Positions 43,407 through 53,908 are shown, numbered from the stretch's first letter. The stretch: DNA of 64,000 nucleotides from Bacillus sp. 165 (GCF_017742235.1 NZ_JAGHKQ010000003.1:62001-126000); one strand, 5' to 3'. Numbers and translations: made by a program. The notes: generated by a model not told the origin, from the sequence alone.

Positions 43407-44183
43407 ATGGAAATAGGATTTATTATTACTATCTTCTTAATTGGATTTGTTGGTTCTTATATATCTGGTATGCTGGGCATTGGCGGTTCGATTATAAAAT
43501 ATCCAATGCTATTATACATTCCGCCTTTATTTGGTCTAGCGGCATTCAGTGCGCATGAAGTTTCTGGAATAAGTGCAGTTCAAGTGTTTTTTGCGACCAT
43601 TGGCGGTGTTTGGGCCTATCGTAAAGGCGGCTATTTAAACAAATCATTAATTGCCTATATGGGAATAAGCATTTTAATTGGAAGCTTTATAGGCGGATAT
43701 GGCTCCAAATTAATGAGTGAAAATGGTATTAATGTAATCTATGGTATTTTAGCATTGATTGCGGCAGTTATGATGTTCATTCCTAAAAAAGGGATCGACG
43801 ATATTCCTCTTGATCAGGTGAAATTCAATAAATGGGTTGCGGCATTGCTTGCTTTAATTATTGGAGTAGGAGCAGGAATCGTAGGTGCAGCAGGAGCATT
43901 TTTATTAGTACCCATTATGCTAGTAGTATTAAAAATTCCTACACGAATGACAATAGCTTCTTCGTTAGCAATCACCTTTATCTCATCTATCGGAGCAACT
44001 ATCGGAAAAATCACAACTGGGCAAGTAGATTACGGTCCTGCTTTAATTATGGTAGTGGCAAGCTTGATTGCTTCACCGCTGGGAGCTATGGCTGGTAAAA
44101 AGGTGAATACAAAAGTGTTGCAAGTGATTTTGGCTGTACTAATAGGGGCAACGGCAATCAAGATTTGGATGGGTATTTTATAA
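43407..44183 (+). CDS. TauE/SafE family sulfite exporter, YrkJ-like
   Basis: A 258-residue membrane protein with about eight helices and the family motif [16 protein letters not shown] near the N-terminus, repeated as [16 protein letters not shown]. Members export sulfite or organosulfonates. As last gene of the operon it would remove sulfite made by the persulfide dioxygenase. AAAGGGGG precedes the ATG and a strong terminator follows. Confidence 0.88.
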   Translation: MEIGFIITIFLIGFVGSYISGMLGIGGSIIKYPMLLYIPPLFGLAAFSAHEVSGISAVQVFFATIGGVWAYRKGGYLNKSLIAYMGISILIGSFIGGYGSKLMSENGINVIYGILALIAAVMMFIPKKGIDDIPLDQVKFNKWVAALLALIIGVGAGIVGAAGAFLLVPIMLVVLKIPTRMTIASSLAITFISSIGATIGKITTGQVDYGPALIMVVASLIASPLGAMAGKKVNTKVLQVILAVLIGATAIKIWMGIL

Positions 44184-44255
44184 AAGTTCATTATAGAGTG
44201 AGAAATATTTGAGTCAAGTGAATGAGTATATCAATATTTTATATGATGCAGGGAT

Positions 44256-44290
44256 AAATCGAAATGAGTATTCTCATTTCGATTTTTTTA
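44256..44290 (+). terminator. Terminator of the persulfide operon
   Basis: AAATCGAAATGAG and CTCATTTCGATTT pair over 4 nt, then T run. Confidence 0.85.
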
Positions 44291-44607
44291 TATTGAGAAT
44301 ACGTGTCAAATCAGATTGATTGCAATAGAATCAATAGCATGGAGGAAATGGACGATATCCTTTGGGGGGATTTTGCATGCTGTAGATGGTACAGGGTGAT
44401 AGCATCCAGTATATTGGATGTTATTTTTTTGCTTACCGTTCGGATATGAAGGGTAAGGGGATAATAAAATGACAGCAGCAAATACTCATAGAACTTGCTT
44501 TGTGTTATTATGGAAAGTAGATAACAAAAATATCCTATAATGGATATGATTTATATTTGATAAAAATATCTAGCAGATCGAAAACGAAAAGAAGAAAAGG
44601 AGATACG
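44291..44607. other. Intergenic region before selO
   Basis: No supported gene. A terminator-like hairpin at 44401-44430 (AGCATCCA with TGGATGTT, then seven T) has no gene before it and could end a short RNA, but no promoter was recognised. Confidence 0.45.
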
Positions 44608-46077
44608 ATGACAAAGAAAGCAATTGAAGCAGGATGGAACTTTGATAATAGCTATGCGCGTCTGCCCCAATCTTTTTTTGCCACCCTCAACCCACAGCCG
44701 GTATGTTCACCTAAACTGGGTATTATCAATGATAAGCTAGCATTTTCTTTAGGGTTGGACATTGAGGCGCTGCGAAGCGAAGCGGGTGTAGCTGTGCTTG
44801 CAGGCAATAAGATTCCCAAAGGCGCTTTGCCTCTTGCTCAAGCATATGCGGGGCATCAATTTGGGCATTTTACGATGCTAGGAGACGGACGTGCTGTGCT
44901 CATTGGTGAACAGATAACGCCGTTAGATGAACGGTTTGATATTCAGCTTAAAGGTTCAGGTCGAACGCCATATTCCCGACGGGGTGATGGCCGAGCGGCA
45001 CTAGGACCGATGCTACGTGAATATATCATCAGCGAAGCGATGCATGCGCTGGGTATTCCTACTACTCGCAGTCTTGCAGTTGTGACTACTGGTGAAACAA
45101 TCATCCGTGAAACTACACTACCTGGAGCGATTTTGACGCGTGTAGCTGCCAGCCATATACGTGTCGGCACTTTTCAATACGTTGCAAATTGGGGAACAGT
45201 TGAGGAGCTGCAGATGTTAGCTGACTATACACTAAAGCGTCATTTCCCAAATGTGGCAGCTGATGAAAATGGCTATCTTTCTCTGCTTAAGGAAGTGCTC
45301 AAGCGTCAAGCTGTGCTGATTGCCAAATGGCAGCAGGTTGGTTTTATCCACGGAGTAATGAACACGGACAATATGACCATTTGCGGAGAAACCATCGATT
45401 ATGGTCCGTGCGCTTTTATGGATCACTATGACCCCGCAACGGTATTCAGTTCTATTGATACGCAAGGGCGCTACTCGTATGGAAATCAGCCGTATATTGC
45501 CGGATGGAATCTTGCAAGGTTTGCTGAATCATTATTGCCGTTGCTTCACGAAGATGAAGAGCAGGCTATCAAATTGGCACAGGATGAGATTTCAAATTTT
45601 ATTACCTTGTATCAGAGCGAATGGCTTGCAGGAATGAGAGCCAAGCTAGGGTTATTTAATAGTGAGGAGCAGGACAAAGTTCTTATTGAAGATCTTCTCA
45701 ATATGATGCAGAAGCATCGTGCGGATTATACTAATACCTTCCGTGCACTAACGCTTGATACAACAGAGGATACGGTCTTGTTTAGGACATCGGAATTTGT
45801 GAACTGGCACGAGCAGTGGCAGGAGAGACTAGGCAGACAGCAGGAAACAAAAGCGTCTTCACATCAATTGATGCGGAAGCACAACCCAGCGGTAATCCCG
45901 CGTAATCATCGAGTAGAAGCTGCACTGGAAGCAGCAGTGAATCAAGAGGACTACAGCGTAATGGAACAGCTGCTTCAAGTTCTTTCAGATCCATATGCTC
46001 ACTCCCCTGAACAGAATGATTACTGCACATTGCCTGCACTGTCCAATCATCCATACCAAACCTTTTGCGGAACTTAA
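44608..46077 (+). CDS. selO: SelO/YdiU family protein AMPylator
   Basis: A 489-residue pseudokinase-fold enzyme. Conserved blocks: [60 protein letters not shown] and the terminal TFCGT. SelO transfers AMP from ATP to Ser/Thr/Tyr of proteins and is linked to oxidative stress; bacterial forms end in a Cys-containing tail as here. ATG 44608 has AAAGGAG in front; the 17 residues before it in the open frame lack a site. Confidence 0.92.
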   Translation: MTKKAIEAGWNFDNSYARLPQSFFATLNPQPVCSPKLGIINDKLAFSLGLDIEALRSEAGVAVLAGNKIPKGALPLAQAYAGHQFGHFTMLGDGRAVLIGEQITPLDERFDIQLKGSGRTPYSRRGDGRAALGPMLREYIISEAMHALGIPTTRSLAVVTTGETIIRETTLPGAILTRVAASHIRVGTFQYVANWGTVEELQMLADYTLKRHFPNVAADENGYLSLLKEVLKRQAVLIAKWQQVGFIHGVMNTDNMTICGETIDYGPCAFMDHYDPATVFSSIDTQGRYSYGNQPYIAGWNLARFAESLLPLLHEDEEQAIKLAQDEISNFITLYQSEWLAGMRAKLGLFNSEEQDKVLIEDLLNMMQKHRADYTNTFRALTLDTTEDTVLFRTSEFVNWHEQWQERLGRQQETKASSHQLMRKHNPAVIPRNHRVEAALEAAVNQEDYSVMEQLLQVLSDPYAHSPEQNDYCTLPALSNHPYQTFCGT

Positions 46078-46204
46078 TCTAAAAGGAAGCCTTTTAATTA
46101 GACAAATCATGTTTAAAGTATGATAAACATGCAGTGGAATAAATATAAGAAGAAATGTTTTATGGATATTACACTGTCTAGCCATTCCAAATTATTTTAT
46201 CAAT

Positions 46205-46234
46205 AAAGAAGCAGTCAATCGTGGCTGCTTCTTT
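46205..46234 (+). terminator. Terminator after selO
   Basis: AAAGAAGCAG and CTGCTTCTTT pair over 10 nt. Confidence 0.7.
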
Positions 46235-46372
46235 ATGTGTTTCTTATTAATTTTTAAAATTATTAAAATTTTCAGAAAAAATAATTTATTATCAATCGTG
46301 AATTTTATATAATAGTTACTATATTCATCGGAGTGAGATGGATTTCATAAAAAAATAAGGCAGGTTAAAGTG

Positions 46373-47632
46373 ATGGAAAAAGTACAAGAAAGAATTAAAA
46401 TTGAAGATATTTTAGTGGCACATTCTCTTTTAAAGGATGTTGTTATTAAAACTCCTTTGCAGCGTGATCCTATCTTATCTGAAAAATATGAATGCAATGT
46501 ATATATAAAACGCGAGGATTTACAGAATGTGCGCTCATTTAAAATTAGGGGAGCTTTTAACTCCATTAGTGCACTGCCTGAAGAACAGTTGAAAAATGGG
46601 GTAGTATGTGCAAGTGCAGGAAATCACGCGCAAGGGGTAGCTTATACTTGTAACAGGCTGCAAATAAAGGGAACCATTTTTATGCCGAGTACTACACCGA
46701 GTCAAAAGGTTTCACAAGTGAGATTTTTTGGCGGTGATGCGATTGAAGTGGTGTTAACGGGAGACACATTTGATGACTCGTTTGCAGAAGCTGTCAGCTA
46801 CTGTGGTAAACATAATATGACATTTATCCATCCTTTTGATGATCGAAATGTTATTGCTGGTCAGGGAACCGTTGGAGTGGAAATTTTAAATGACATTGAA
46901 CGCCAGATAGATTATTTATTTATGGGAATTGGCGGCGGAGGATTAGCCTCGGGAGTGGGAACATACATAAAAGGGATTAGTCCATTGACACAAGTAGTGG
47001 GAGTTGAACCAGCAGGAGCTGCTTCGATGCAGGCAGCATTGCAAAAGGGAGAAGTTGTCACATTGTCAAGTATTGAAAAGTTTGTGGACGGAGCTGCTGT
47101 GCAGCAGGTAGGTAAGCTTACATTTGAGATTTGCAAGGAGATATTGGATGACATCGTTCTTGTACCAGAGGGAAAGGTATGTTCTTCTATTTTAGAGCTT
47201 TATAATAAAAATGCCATTGTTGCGGAGCCAGCTGGTGCGTTATCCATTGCAGCTCTAGATTATTACAAAGAGAAAATTAAAGGGAAAACAGTCGTATGCA
47301 TTATTAGCGGAGGTAATAATGATATTGACCGTATGCAAGAAACGAAGGAACGTTCTTTAATATTTGAAGGGTTAAAGCACTACTTTATTATTAATTTTCC
47401 TCAGCGTTCTGGTGCCCTGCGTGAATTTTTAGATAAAGTGCTCGGTCCGACCGATGATATTACACGCTTTGAGTACACAAAAAAGAATAATAAGGAAAAC
47501 GGTCCTGCGTTAGTAGGAATTGAACTGAAATGCACAGAGGATTACAGACCTCTTATTGCACGTTTACAAGAACATGGTGTGCAATATATGGAAATTAATC
47601 ATAATCCCACATTGTTCAATTTGTTGATTTAA
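46373..47632 (+). CDS. ilvA: Threonine ammonia-lyase
   Basis: A 419-residue PLP enzyme making 2-oxobutanoate for isoleucine. Lys57 in RSFKIRG binds PLP, SAGNHAQG and GGGG (187-190) hold the phosphate, and the last 80 residues form one ACT-like regulatory domain (YFIINFPQRSGALREFLDKV), as in the Bacillus-type short IlvA. It is not linked to other ilv genes and has no T-box leader in the 290 bp upstream. ATG 46373 follows AAGGCAGG. Confidence 0.92.
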   Translation: MEKVQERIKIEDILVAHSLLKDVVIKTPLQRDPILSEKYECNVYIKREDLQNVRSFKIRGAFNSISALPEEQLKNGVVCASAGNHAQGVAYTCNRLQIKGTIFMPSTTPSQKVSQVRFFGGDAIEVVLTGDTFDDSFAEAVSYCGKHNMTFIHPFDDRNVIAGQGTVGVEILNDIERQIDYLFMGIGGGGLASGVGTYIKGISPLTQVVGVEPAGAASMQAALQKGEVVTLSSIEKFVDGAAVQQVGKLTFEICKEILDDIVLVPEGKVCSSILELYNKNAIVAEPAGALSIAALDYYKEKIKGKTVVCIISGGNNDIDRMQETKERSLIFEGLKHYFIINFPQRSGALREFLDKVLGPTDDITRFEYTKKNNKENGPALVGIELKCTEDYRPLIARLQEHGVQYMEINHNPTLFNLLI

Positions 47633-47661
47633 AAAGCTTGCGGCGTCTGCTGCAAGCTTTT
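47632..47661. terminator. Bidirectional terminator after ilvA
   Basis: AAAAGCTTGC and GCAAGCTTTT pair perfectly over 10 nt; both convergent genes end at it. Confidence 0.75.
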
Positions 47662-48985
47662 ACAGTAAATAACGTAAAAAAATATAGATATGTGAAAGGA
47701 CTAAGGAAAGAATCATTAATGGAAAGCCGATTTTTAAAAAATCAATGTAGCTGAAACCATGACCTTCACGGCTTGCAAGACCGGCTACAACAACATTTGC
47801 CGAAGCACCGATTAATGTTCCGTTTCCTCCTAAACAGGCGCCGAGTGCTAGCGACCACCATAATACTTCAACTTGTGGTGCATCAGGGCTAAATCCCATT
47901 CCTGCTACCATGTCGTTAATAAGCGGAATCATTGTAGCAACAAATGGAATATTATCAATAGTGGCCGACGCAAGACCGGATACCCATAAAATTAAAAGAG
48001 ACGTATAGTTAATATTACCACCGGTGATAGCGAGTGCTTTTTGGGCAAGCATCTTCACTAATCCAATGTCAACTAATGCTCCGACAAGGATGAATAAACC
48101 AGCAAAGAAGAAGATTGTGACCCACTCAACATTTGCAAAAATCTCTTCAATATGATGTTCTTTTACAGCAATGAGCATTAACACTGTTGCCCCTGTAATT
48201 GCGATAAGAGCAGCGTCCAAATGAATGACAGATTGAAGCATAAATCCCAATATCGTTAAGCCGAGAATAGTAAGGGATTTAAGCATTAACACTCTGTCGT
48301 GTATGTATTCTTTTTCGTTCAATTTCATTAATTTATCAATTTGCTCTTGATCTGTGATCAAATGTTTACGGTAAATAAAATATATAATAGAAACAACTAC
48401 TATAATAATGACGATGACAATGGGAGCTAAATTGAACAAAAATGCGTTAAAATCTAAATGCTTGTTAGATGTACCAATCATAATGTTTGGTGGATCACCA
48501 ATAAGTGTTGCTGTGCCACCTATGTTCGCAAATAGGATTTCTGAAATTAAATAGGGGATAGGGTTAACTTGCAGCATACGTGTGACGGACAAGGTAACAG
48601 GAACAATTAAAAGTACAGTAGTGACATTGTCTAAAAAAGCGGATCCAGCAGCAGTTAATAACGATAAGACGGCTAAAATAACAATCGGTCTTCCTTTCGC
48701 AATTTTAGCTGATTTAATAGCCGTATACTCAAATACTCCTGATTTACTGGTGATATTCACAAGAATCATCATCCCAATCAAGAGAGTAACCGTTTCCCAT
48801 TCAATATGTATTTTCAATGCTGTTTCTAAGTCAACTACTCCAATAATGACCATAAGAGCAGCTCCCAGCAAAGCAATGACGGCACGATTAATTTTTTCTG
48901 AAATAATGATTGCATAAGCAAGTAAAAATACAGCGATGGCTGTGTAGTATTTCCAATTTGTGATTTCATGAACAGCATGTTCCAA
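47660..48985 (-). CDS. ArsB/NhaD-family ion transporter
   Basis: A 441-residue permease with eleven or twelve helices. Repeated reentrant motifs SAFLDNVTTVLLIVPV with GGTATLIGDPPNIMIG, and ASATIDNIPFVATMIP with GGNGTLIGASANVV, define the ion transporter superfamily that holds ArsB, NhaD and the P-protein group. No ars genes are adjacent, so arsenite export is not supported; Na+ or dicarboxylate transport is possible. Start is TTG 48985, behind GGGGATGA. Confidence 0.85.
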   Translation of the reverse strand: MEHAVHEITNWKYYTAIAVFLLAYAIIISEKINRAVIALLGAALMVIIGVVDLETALKIHIEWETVTLLIGMMILVNITSKSGVFEYTAIKSAKIAKGRPIVILAVLSLLTAAGSAFLDNVTTVLLIVPVTLSVTRMLQVNPIPYLISEILFANIGGTATLIGDPPNIMIGTSNKHLDFNAFLFNLAPIVIVIIIVVVSIIYFIYRKHLITDQEQIDKLMKLNEKEYIHDRVLMLKSLTILGLTILGFMLQSVIHLDAALIAITGATVLMLIAVKEHHIEEIFANVEWVTIFFFAGLFILVGALVDIGLVKMLAQKALAITGGNINYTSLLILWVSGLASATIDNIPFVATMIPLINDMVAGMGFSPDAPQVEVLWWSLALGACLGGNGTLIGASANVVVAGLASREGHGFSYIDFLKIGFPLMILSLVLSHIYIFLRYLL

Positions 48986-49210
48986 CTTAACTCATCCCCT
49001 AGCTATGATATGGTCGAGATTAACTAGTATTTACCATATTGTAACAAATTACAGCAGAGAAGAAAAACAAGCTACATGAAGCATAAATACTATATAGCTC
49101 GAAAGTTAGCGTAAAACTATAGAAATTTGCTAATTCTAAATCGAACTGTTTGCATAAATTAGTACACATACACTAAGATAAAATCAGGATATTTAAGGAG
49201 GGCATACAAG

Positions 49211-49555
49211 TTGAAGCCGATTAACCCGGAAGCAGTTCAAAGAGAGCTTGAGCAATTAGTGAATCAGCAATTATATCTTCATCTTGAAACAACCAATGGA
49301 GCCTATGCTTCTCATTTTGATGCGAAAGCAATGACGGTAGGCGCATTTATCCGAAACGCTCAGATTGAAATGGAGCGCGGGACTATTGCAGGAAACGGAC
49401 CATATCGTGTCGGATTAAAAATGCAATTAGGATGGGTATATGCAGAAGGTTTAACACATTGGGAAGTAGATGAAAAAGGCCGTCTATTAATGGCAGGCCA
49501 TGATGGACAAGGAAGGCTGGCTGTTGCACTGCAATTAAGTAAAATACCTTTTTAG
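49211..49555 (+). CDS. yojF: YojF family protein
   Basis: A 114-residue protein of the DUF1806 (YojF) family, with NGAYASHFDAKAMTVGAFIR and GPYRVGLKMQLGWVYAEGLT. It is paired with bshB2, 16 bp downstream, as in Bacillus yojF-yojG; a supporting role in bacillithiol metabolism is inferred from that pairing. TTG 49211 follows AAGGAGGG. Confidence 0.88.
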   Translation: MKPINPEAVQRELEQLVNQQLYLHLETTNGAYASHFDAKAMTVGAFIRNAQIEMERGTIAGNGPYRVGLKMQLGWVYAEGLTHWEVDEKGRLLMAGHDGQGRLAVALQLSKIPF

Positions 49556-49571
49556 GAGAGGAGAAACAAAA

Positions 49572-50234
49572 ATGGAACGTCATGTATTAGTGGTTTTGCC
49601 GCATCCAGACGATGAATCATTTGGAGCTGCGGGATTAATTGCCTTGCATACGAAAGCAGGAGTTCCTGTTACATACGCATGTGGCACACTCGGACAAATG
49701 GGACGAAATATGGGGAAAAACGTATTTGCCAATCGTGAAACAATGCCTCTTATTCGAAAAAAGGAATTAGAAGATGCTTGTCAGGTATTGGGAATTGAAG
49801 ATTTGCGGTTTTTAGGACTGCACGATAAAACACTTGAGTTTGAAGATCCAGAAGTAATCGCGGACTCTATTGAAATCATTATTAAAGAAGTAAACCCTTC
49901 TCTAGTGGTTACGCATTATCCAGGACATGGCGTGCATCCTGATCATGATGCATGCGGCTATGCCACCATTCTTGCAGTATCACGCATTCCACAAGAAGAA
50001 CGTCCAACAGTGTATTGTATGGCAATATCAAAAAATCGCATTGAAGCGCTAGGAGAGCCAGACGTTGCCATTGATATAACGTCTGTGTCTGATATGAAAA
50101 TGGCTGCAATTAAAGCTCATCGGTCTCAAACAGAAGCAATGATGGAAAGTATGGAACACAAAATCAAACAGCAAGATCCAGACACCTTAAAGTGGATTCA
50201 AAGAGAAGTGTTCTGGACGTATAAATTTGAGTAG
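49572..50234 (+). CDS. bshB2: Bacillithiol biosynthesis deacetylase BshB2
   Basis: A 220-residue PIG-L/LmbE zinc deacetylase. LPHPDDESFG at 9-18 gives His11, Asp13 and Asp14, and the later GHGVHPDHDA gives the third zinc ligand. It removes acetate from GlcNAc-malate in bacillithiol synthesis and may also cleave bacillithiol conjugates. Cotranscribed with yojF (AGGAGAGG between). A terminator follows. Confidence 0.9.
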   Translation: MERHVLVVLPHPDDESFGAAGLIALHTKAGVPVTYACGTLGQMGRNMGKNVFANRETMPLIRKKELEDACQVLGIEDLRFLGLHDKTLEFEDPEVIADSIEIIIKEVNPSLVVTHYPGHGVHPDHDACGYATILAVSRIPQEERPTVYCMAISKNRIEALGEPDVAIDITSVSDMKMAAIKAHRSQTEAMMESMEHKIKQQDPDTLKWIQREVFWTYKFE

Positions 50235-50235
50235 A

Positions 50236-50263
50236 CAGAAGGAATGATCCTTCTGTTTTTTTA
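50236..50263 (+). terminator. Terminator of yojF-bshB2
   Basis: ACAGAAGGA and TCCTTCTGT pair over 4 nt, then seven T. Confidence 0.85.
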
Positions 50264-50308
50264 TTTAGATAAAAATAATACCAATGTAAGTAGAAGAACA
50301 TTCGAACT

Positions 50309-50364
50309 GAAAAATCCCCTCCAAGTTATAGTGTAACACCCACTTATGAAAAGGGGGATTTTTT
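50309..50364. other. Long-loop inverted repeat
   Basis: GAAAAATCCCC and GGGGATTTTTTC pair across about 33 nt between convergent genes; possibly the crtP terminator, but the loop is long. Confidence 0.4.
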
Positions 50365-50442
50365 CACTGTGTACTAAGAGGGGAGAATATCACCAATCGT
50401 GTTTTTTGAGTAGAGAAAGAATCTCCTGGTTATAAAAGCGCC

Positions 50443-51948
50443 TTACCCAATATTTCGATTCCATCCCTGCTGGTCTTCAATAATTAAATCAGCAGTCAGC
50501 TGTCCTGATAAAGTGACCATTGGCACGCCGCCGCCAGGATGAGTTGAACCTCCAACAAAGTATAGATTTTCTAGAGCCTTGCTGCGGCTAGGTACTTTAA
50601 AGCCGCCGTTCACCTTTCTATCTGTGGCTACACCATAGATGGAGCCGCCGTTGGCACCGTACAATTCGCGCAGATCATCTGGTGTAAAGGTATATTCAAA
50701 CTCTATATGAGAACGTAAATCAGAAACGCCCATTCGTTCTAGCTTTGTTAATACCACGTCGCGATATTTCTCTGTAAAACCAGACCAACTTTCTCCTTTC
50801 TTTAACGGAGGAACATGAGTCAACACAAATAAGTTTTCCTTGTTCTCAGGCGCCTGGGATTTGTCTGATTTTGAAGAAATGCCTATGTATATTGTCGGAT
50901 CATCGGAAGGAATGCCTTCATTGAAAATTTGATGGAATTCACGCTCGGGATCCTTGGAGAAAAAGAAGTTGTGATGCTCCAGTGTATCATATTTTTTATT
51001 TACACCAAGCAATAGAACAAGTCCCGAAACCGTTGGGATATATTTTTCTAAATCTTTAGCAGCCTTGCTTGCCAGCGGATGGTCTTCTAGTAATGTTTCA
51101 TATGCTGGAATAGCTTCTAAATTGGAAACTATGATCTCTCCATGCACAATGTCACCGTTTTCTAATTCTATCCCGGTTGCACGGGTGCCCTTTGTGATAA
51201 CTTTTGTAACTTTGCTGTTGGTCTTTACTTCTACTCCGAGCTCATCCAGCACCTTCAGCATTGCTTTTGCAATGTTATACATGCCGCCTTGAACATAATA
51301 AATACCAAGACCAAGCTGCACATGAGCTAACTGGGATAAAACTGCGGGAGCATGGTATGGTGAAGAGCCAATGTACATAATTAAAAAGTTAAACAACTGC
51401 TGCAAGTGTTTATCTTTAAAGTACTTTTTCGTTGCCTGATCCATCGATTTCATCGGATCCATTGCTAGTAACTCTTTTAAATTGTGCATAGAGCGCAGTT
51501 CTGACAGCCCGGAAAGACTGCGTTTATAGAAGCTCTTCATATTAAGATCATATAATTTGGATGCATAACTCATATAATCAAAGAATCGTTCTGCATCCGT
51601 TGGGGAGATAGTTTTTAGCTGCTCGAGCATGGATGGCAAATCGCCTAGTAAGTCAATAACAGTACCATCCTCAAAGAATGTGCGCCACTGCGGCTCTATT
51701 CGTTCTATTTGTATATAATCATGAATATTGCGTCCAACGCTTTCAAATAATTGCTCAAGTACCCATGGCATAGATAAAATAGAAGGTCCTGTATCAAATG
51801 TATAGCCTTTACCGCTACGAATATTCAGCTTTCCACCTGCTCGTTCATTTTTTTCAAGAATAGTAACCTCATGTCCTTGTCCAGCCAATTTTATAGCTGC
51901 GGATAATCCACCTAATCCGCCTCCGATAATTACAACTTTTTGTTTCAA
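50443..51948 (-). CDS. crtP: CrtP-like C30 carotenoid oxygenase (phytoene desaturase family)
   Basis: A 501-residue FAD enzyme of the phytoene desaturase family, with VVIIGGGLGGLSAAIKLA at the N-terminus and the C-terminal GGSTHPGGGVPMVTLSGQ. Features PQWRTFFEDGTVIDL, GSSPYHAPAVLSQ and LEHHNFFF resemble Staphylococcus CrtP (4,4'-diaponeurosporene oxygenase) more than CrtN. Divergent to crtQ-crtO, which act later in the same pathway. crtM and crtN are not in the window. ATG 51948 is preceded by AAGGAGG. A CrtN-type desaturase remains possible. Confidence 0.78.
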   Translation of the reverse strand: MKQKVVIIGGGLGGLSAAIKLAGQGHEVTILEKNERAGGKLNIRSGKGYTFDTGPSILSMPWVLEQLFESVGRNIHDYIQIERIEPQWRTFFEDGTVIDLLGDLPSMLEQLKTISPTDAERFFDYMSYASKLYDLNMKSFYKRSLSGLSELRSMHNLKELLAMDPMKSMDQATKKYFKDKHLQQLFNFLIMYIGSSPYHAPAVLSQLAHVQLGLGIYYVQGGMYNIAKAMLKVLDELGVEVKTNSKVTKVITKGTRATGIELENGDIVHGEIIVSNLEAIPAYETLLEDHPLASKAAKDLEKYIPTVSGLVLLLGVNKKYDTLEHHNFFFSKDPEREFHQIFNEGIPSDDPTIYIGISSKSDKSQAPENKENLFVLTHVPPLKKGESWSGFTEKYRDVVLTKLERMGVSDLRSHIEFEYTFTPDDLRELYGANGGSIYGVATDRKVNGGFKVPSRSKALENLYFVGGSTHPGGGVPMVTLSGQLTADLIIEDQQGWNRNIG

Positions 51949-52069
51949 TTTTATAAATCCTCCTTATGAATCATAGTAAGCTTGACTACAATAGTAAAAA
52001 TCATATCTACCCATTGTTTCGCCACATTTTTAGAGATTTATACTTTATAAGGAAAAGGAGGAGATAAAT

Positions 52070-53158
52070 ATGGTTTTAACCCTTCTATTATCAATTTTTA
52101 TGGGGATCGTATTATTTTGGAAAATACCTTTCTGCAAAAGCCTCGCAATAAATAGTAAACTCCCTCAATTATCAGTCATCATTCCTGCTCGAAATGAGGA
52201 AGTGAATCTGCAAGTGCTGCTTCCTTCGTTGCTTGCACAGAAAATGAGTATTCATGAAATCATTGTCGTGGATGATCATTCTGATGATAGAACAAAATGG
52301 ATAGCAGAGAAAGCAGGAGTGAAAGTTCTATCTCTGTCATCGTTGCCTGATGGGTGGATGGGGAAAGGATGGGGCTGCTGGAAGGGAGCAGAAGAGGCCA
52401 CAGGAAATATATTATTATTTTTAGATGCGGATACGATTATGGAACAGGGGGGGATCACTAGATTGCTGGAATATTATAGAAAAGAGGGAGGAATTTTGTC
52501 ACTCCATCCATATCATAGGATGAAGCGCCCTTATGAATTTTTGTCGTCTATGTTCCATATGGTTATTATGGCATCTATAGGAGCTTTTCATATGTTCAGA
52601 AGCAAAACTAATTCAGCAGGTGCATTTGGCCAATGTTTAGTTTGTGATAGAGAAGAATATTTTAAATTCGATGGTCATAGCGCTGTGAAAGGAGAGCTGT
52701 TAGAGCATATGGCTTTCGGGCAGCATGTGATTGAGCAAGGAGGAAAAGTATCTTGTATCAGCGGTAAGAACGTTATCTCTATGAGGATGTATCCTAATGG
52801 ACTGGTTTCGTTGATATATGGATGGACAAAAAGCTTTGCGAAAGGAGCTTCTGCTACGAAGCTTATTTATTTGTTTCCTATCATTATATGGATCAATGGG
52901 CTAGTAACAGTAAGCCTGCAGTTCGTTCTTATTAAGGAACCTGTTCATCTAGAAGTTATTGTTTTCTTTTATGGATTGTTTTTGCTGCAATGGTATTGGA
53001 TTTTATCACGAATAGGCAATTTTGGATGGATATCTGCTCTCTTGTTTCCTATTCATGTGATGTTCTTTGTTTTAGTCTTTTTTAGCTCATTTTTGAAAAT
53101 ATTCATCTTAAGAAGTGTTTCTTGGAAAGGAAGAACTATACAAATTAAAAAGGAGTAG
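52070..53158 (+). CDS. crtQ: 4,4'-diaponeurosporenoate glycosyltransferase-like protein
   Basis: A 362-residue membrane GT2 glycosyltransferase. N-terminal anchor at 1-20, SVIIPARNEEVNLQVLLPSL, VVDDHSDD and the DxD motif FLDADT (Asp119, Asp121), then WMGKGWGCWKGAEEATG, typical of CrtQ. Two or three C-terminal helices. It would add glucose to the carotenoid acid. AAAAGGAGGAG leads ATG 52070; crtO follows after 3 bases. Confidence 0.85.
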   Translation: MVLTLLLSIFMGIVLFWKIPFCKSLAINSKLPQLSVIIPARNEEVNLQVLLPSLLAQKMSIHEIIVVDDHSDDRTKWIAEKAGVKVLSLSSLPDGWMGKGWGCWKGAEEATGNILLFLDADTIMEQGGITRLLEYYRKEGGILSLHPYHRMKRPYEFLSSMFHMVIMASIGAFHMFRSKTNSAGAFGQCLVCDREEYFKFDGHSAVKGELLEHMAFGQHVIEQGGKVSCISGKNVISMRMYPNGLVSLIYGWTKSFAKGASATKLIYLFPIIIWINGLVTVSLQFVLIKEPVHLEVIVFFYGLFLLQWYWILSRIGNFGWISALLFPIHVMFFVLVFFSSFLKIFILRSVSWKGRTIQIKKE

Positions 53159-53161
53159 AGA

Positions 53162-53674
53162 GTGTTGATTCTTTTATCGCCTGTATGGACTATTGTATTA
53201 AATGTGTTTGCTTGGCTCAGTATTCATTTTGGAATCTCTTACGCATGTGTAAGGATGAGTAATAGTTTGTTTAAGGAAGATACTTGGTTATTTAAAGAGA
53301 GAAGCTGGGAACAAGACGGAAAGATTTATGAAAAAATACAAATTAAGAAATGGAAGCGCCTGGCGCCAGACGGTGGCGCTTTTTTTAGAAGAGGGTTTCG
53401 TAAAAAAAAGCTTTTAGAAACCAATATCTTATATTTACACCAATTTGTATTAGAAACAAGGAGAGGTGAGCTTGCCCATTGGCTTTCCATTATTCCTGCT
53501 TGTTTGTTTTTTATGTGGAATAGCCCTTCAGCAGGGGTGATTATGTTTGCTTATGCCATTTTGTTTAATGTTCCTTTTATTCTGATTCAACGTTATAATC
53601 GTGTTCGTTTGATGAGAGTTGTGAACCGAAAAAATCTGAAAAATGAGATGGTACAATTAGTATCAATGAAATAG
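53162..53674 (+). CDS. crtO: Glycosyl-4,4'-diaponeurosporenoate acyltransferase-like protein
   Basis: A 170-residue membrane protein with helices near the N- and C-terminal thirds and the CrtO core FKERSWEQDGKIYEKIQIKK, then WKRLAPDGGAFFRRGF. CrtO esterifies the sugar of the glycosylated carotenoid in staphyloxanthin-type synthesis. GTG 53162 follows AAAAGGAG by seven bases and lies 3 bp past crtQ, so the two are one unit. Confidence 0.85.
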   Translation: MLILLSPVWTIVLNVFAWLSIHFGISYACVRMSNSLFKEDTWLFKERSWEQDGKIYEKIQIKKWKRLAPDGGAFFRRGFRKKKLLETNILYLHQFVLETRRGELAHWLSIIPACLFFMWNSPSAGVIMFAYAILFNVPFILIQRYNRVRLMRVVNRKNLKNEMVQLVSMK

Positions 53675-53908
53675 AAATATTGGTAAAAAATTCAAATAAA
53701 TGCATTTTTATGAAAAAAATTAAATATTTTAAAATTATAAAATATTTTAAAATAAAAATTTTCAAAAGTAGTAAAAAATATAAAATTATCCTCTGATTTT
53801 TGAATTTTGCTCTAGGAGAAAATTCAAAAATTGCCCTGTTTATTTTACCTTTTACGTAATTGAATTATTGTCACCACTGGTAGATAATGCTATTGAGGAG
53901 GCAAAAAT
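53675..53908. other. Very AT-rich intergenic region with a dyad
   Basis: 53700-53790 is almost only A and T with AAATATTTTAAAAT-type self-complementary runs. A perfect 12-bp inverted repeat, TTTTTGAATTTT (53797-53808) and AAAATTCAAAAA (53819-53830), lies 78 bp before the next gene and may be an operator or terminator. Confidence 0.5.

Noticed and set aside
46240-46372. T-box leader upstream of ilvA
   Set aside because: The AGGGTGGNACCGCG core is absent and the space is short.
47660-48985. Arsenite efflux pump ArsB
   Set aside because: No arsR or arsC nearby; the motifs only define the wider ion transporter superfamily.
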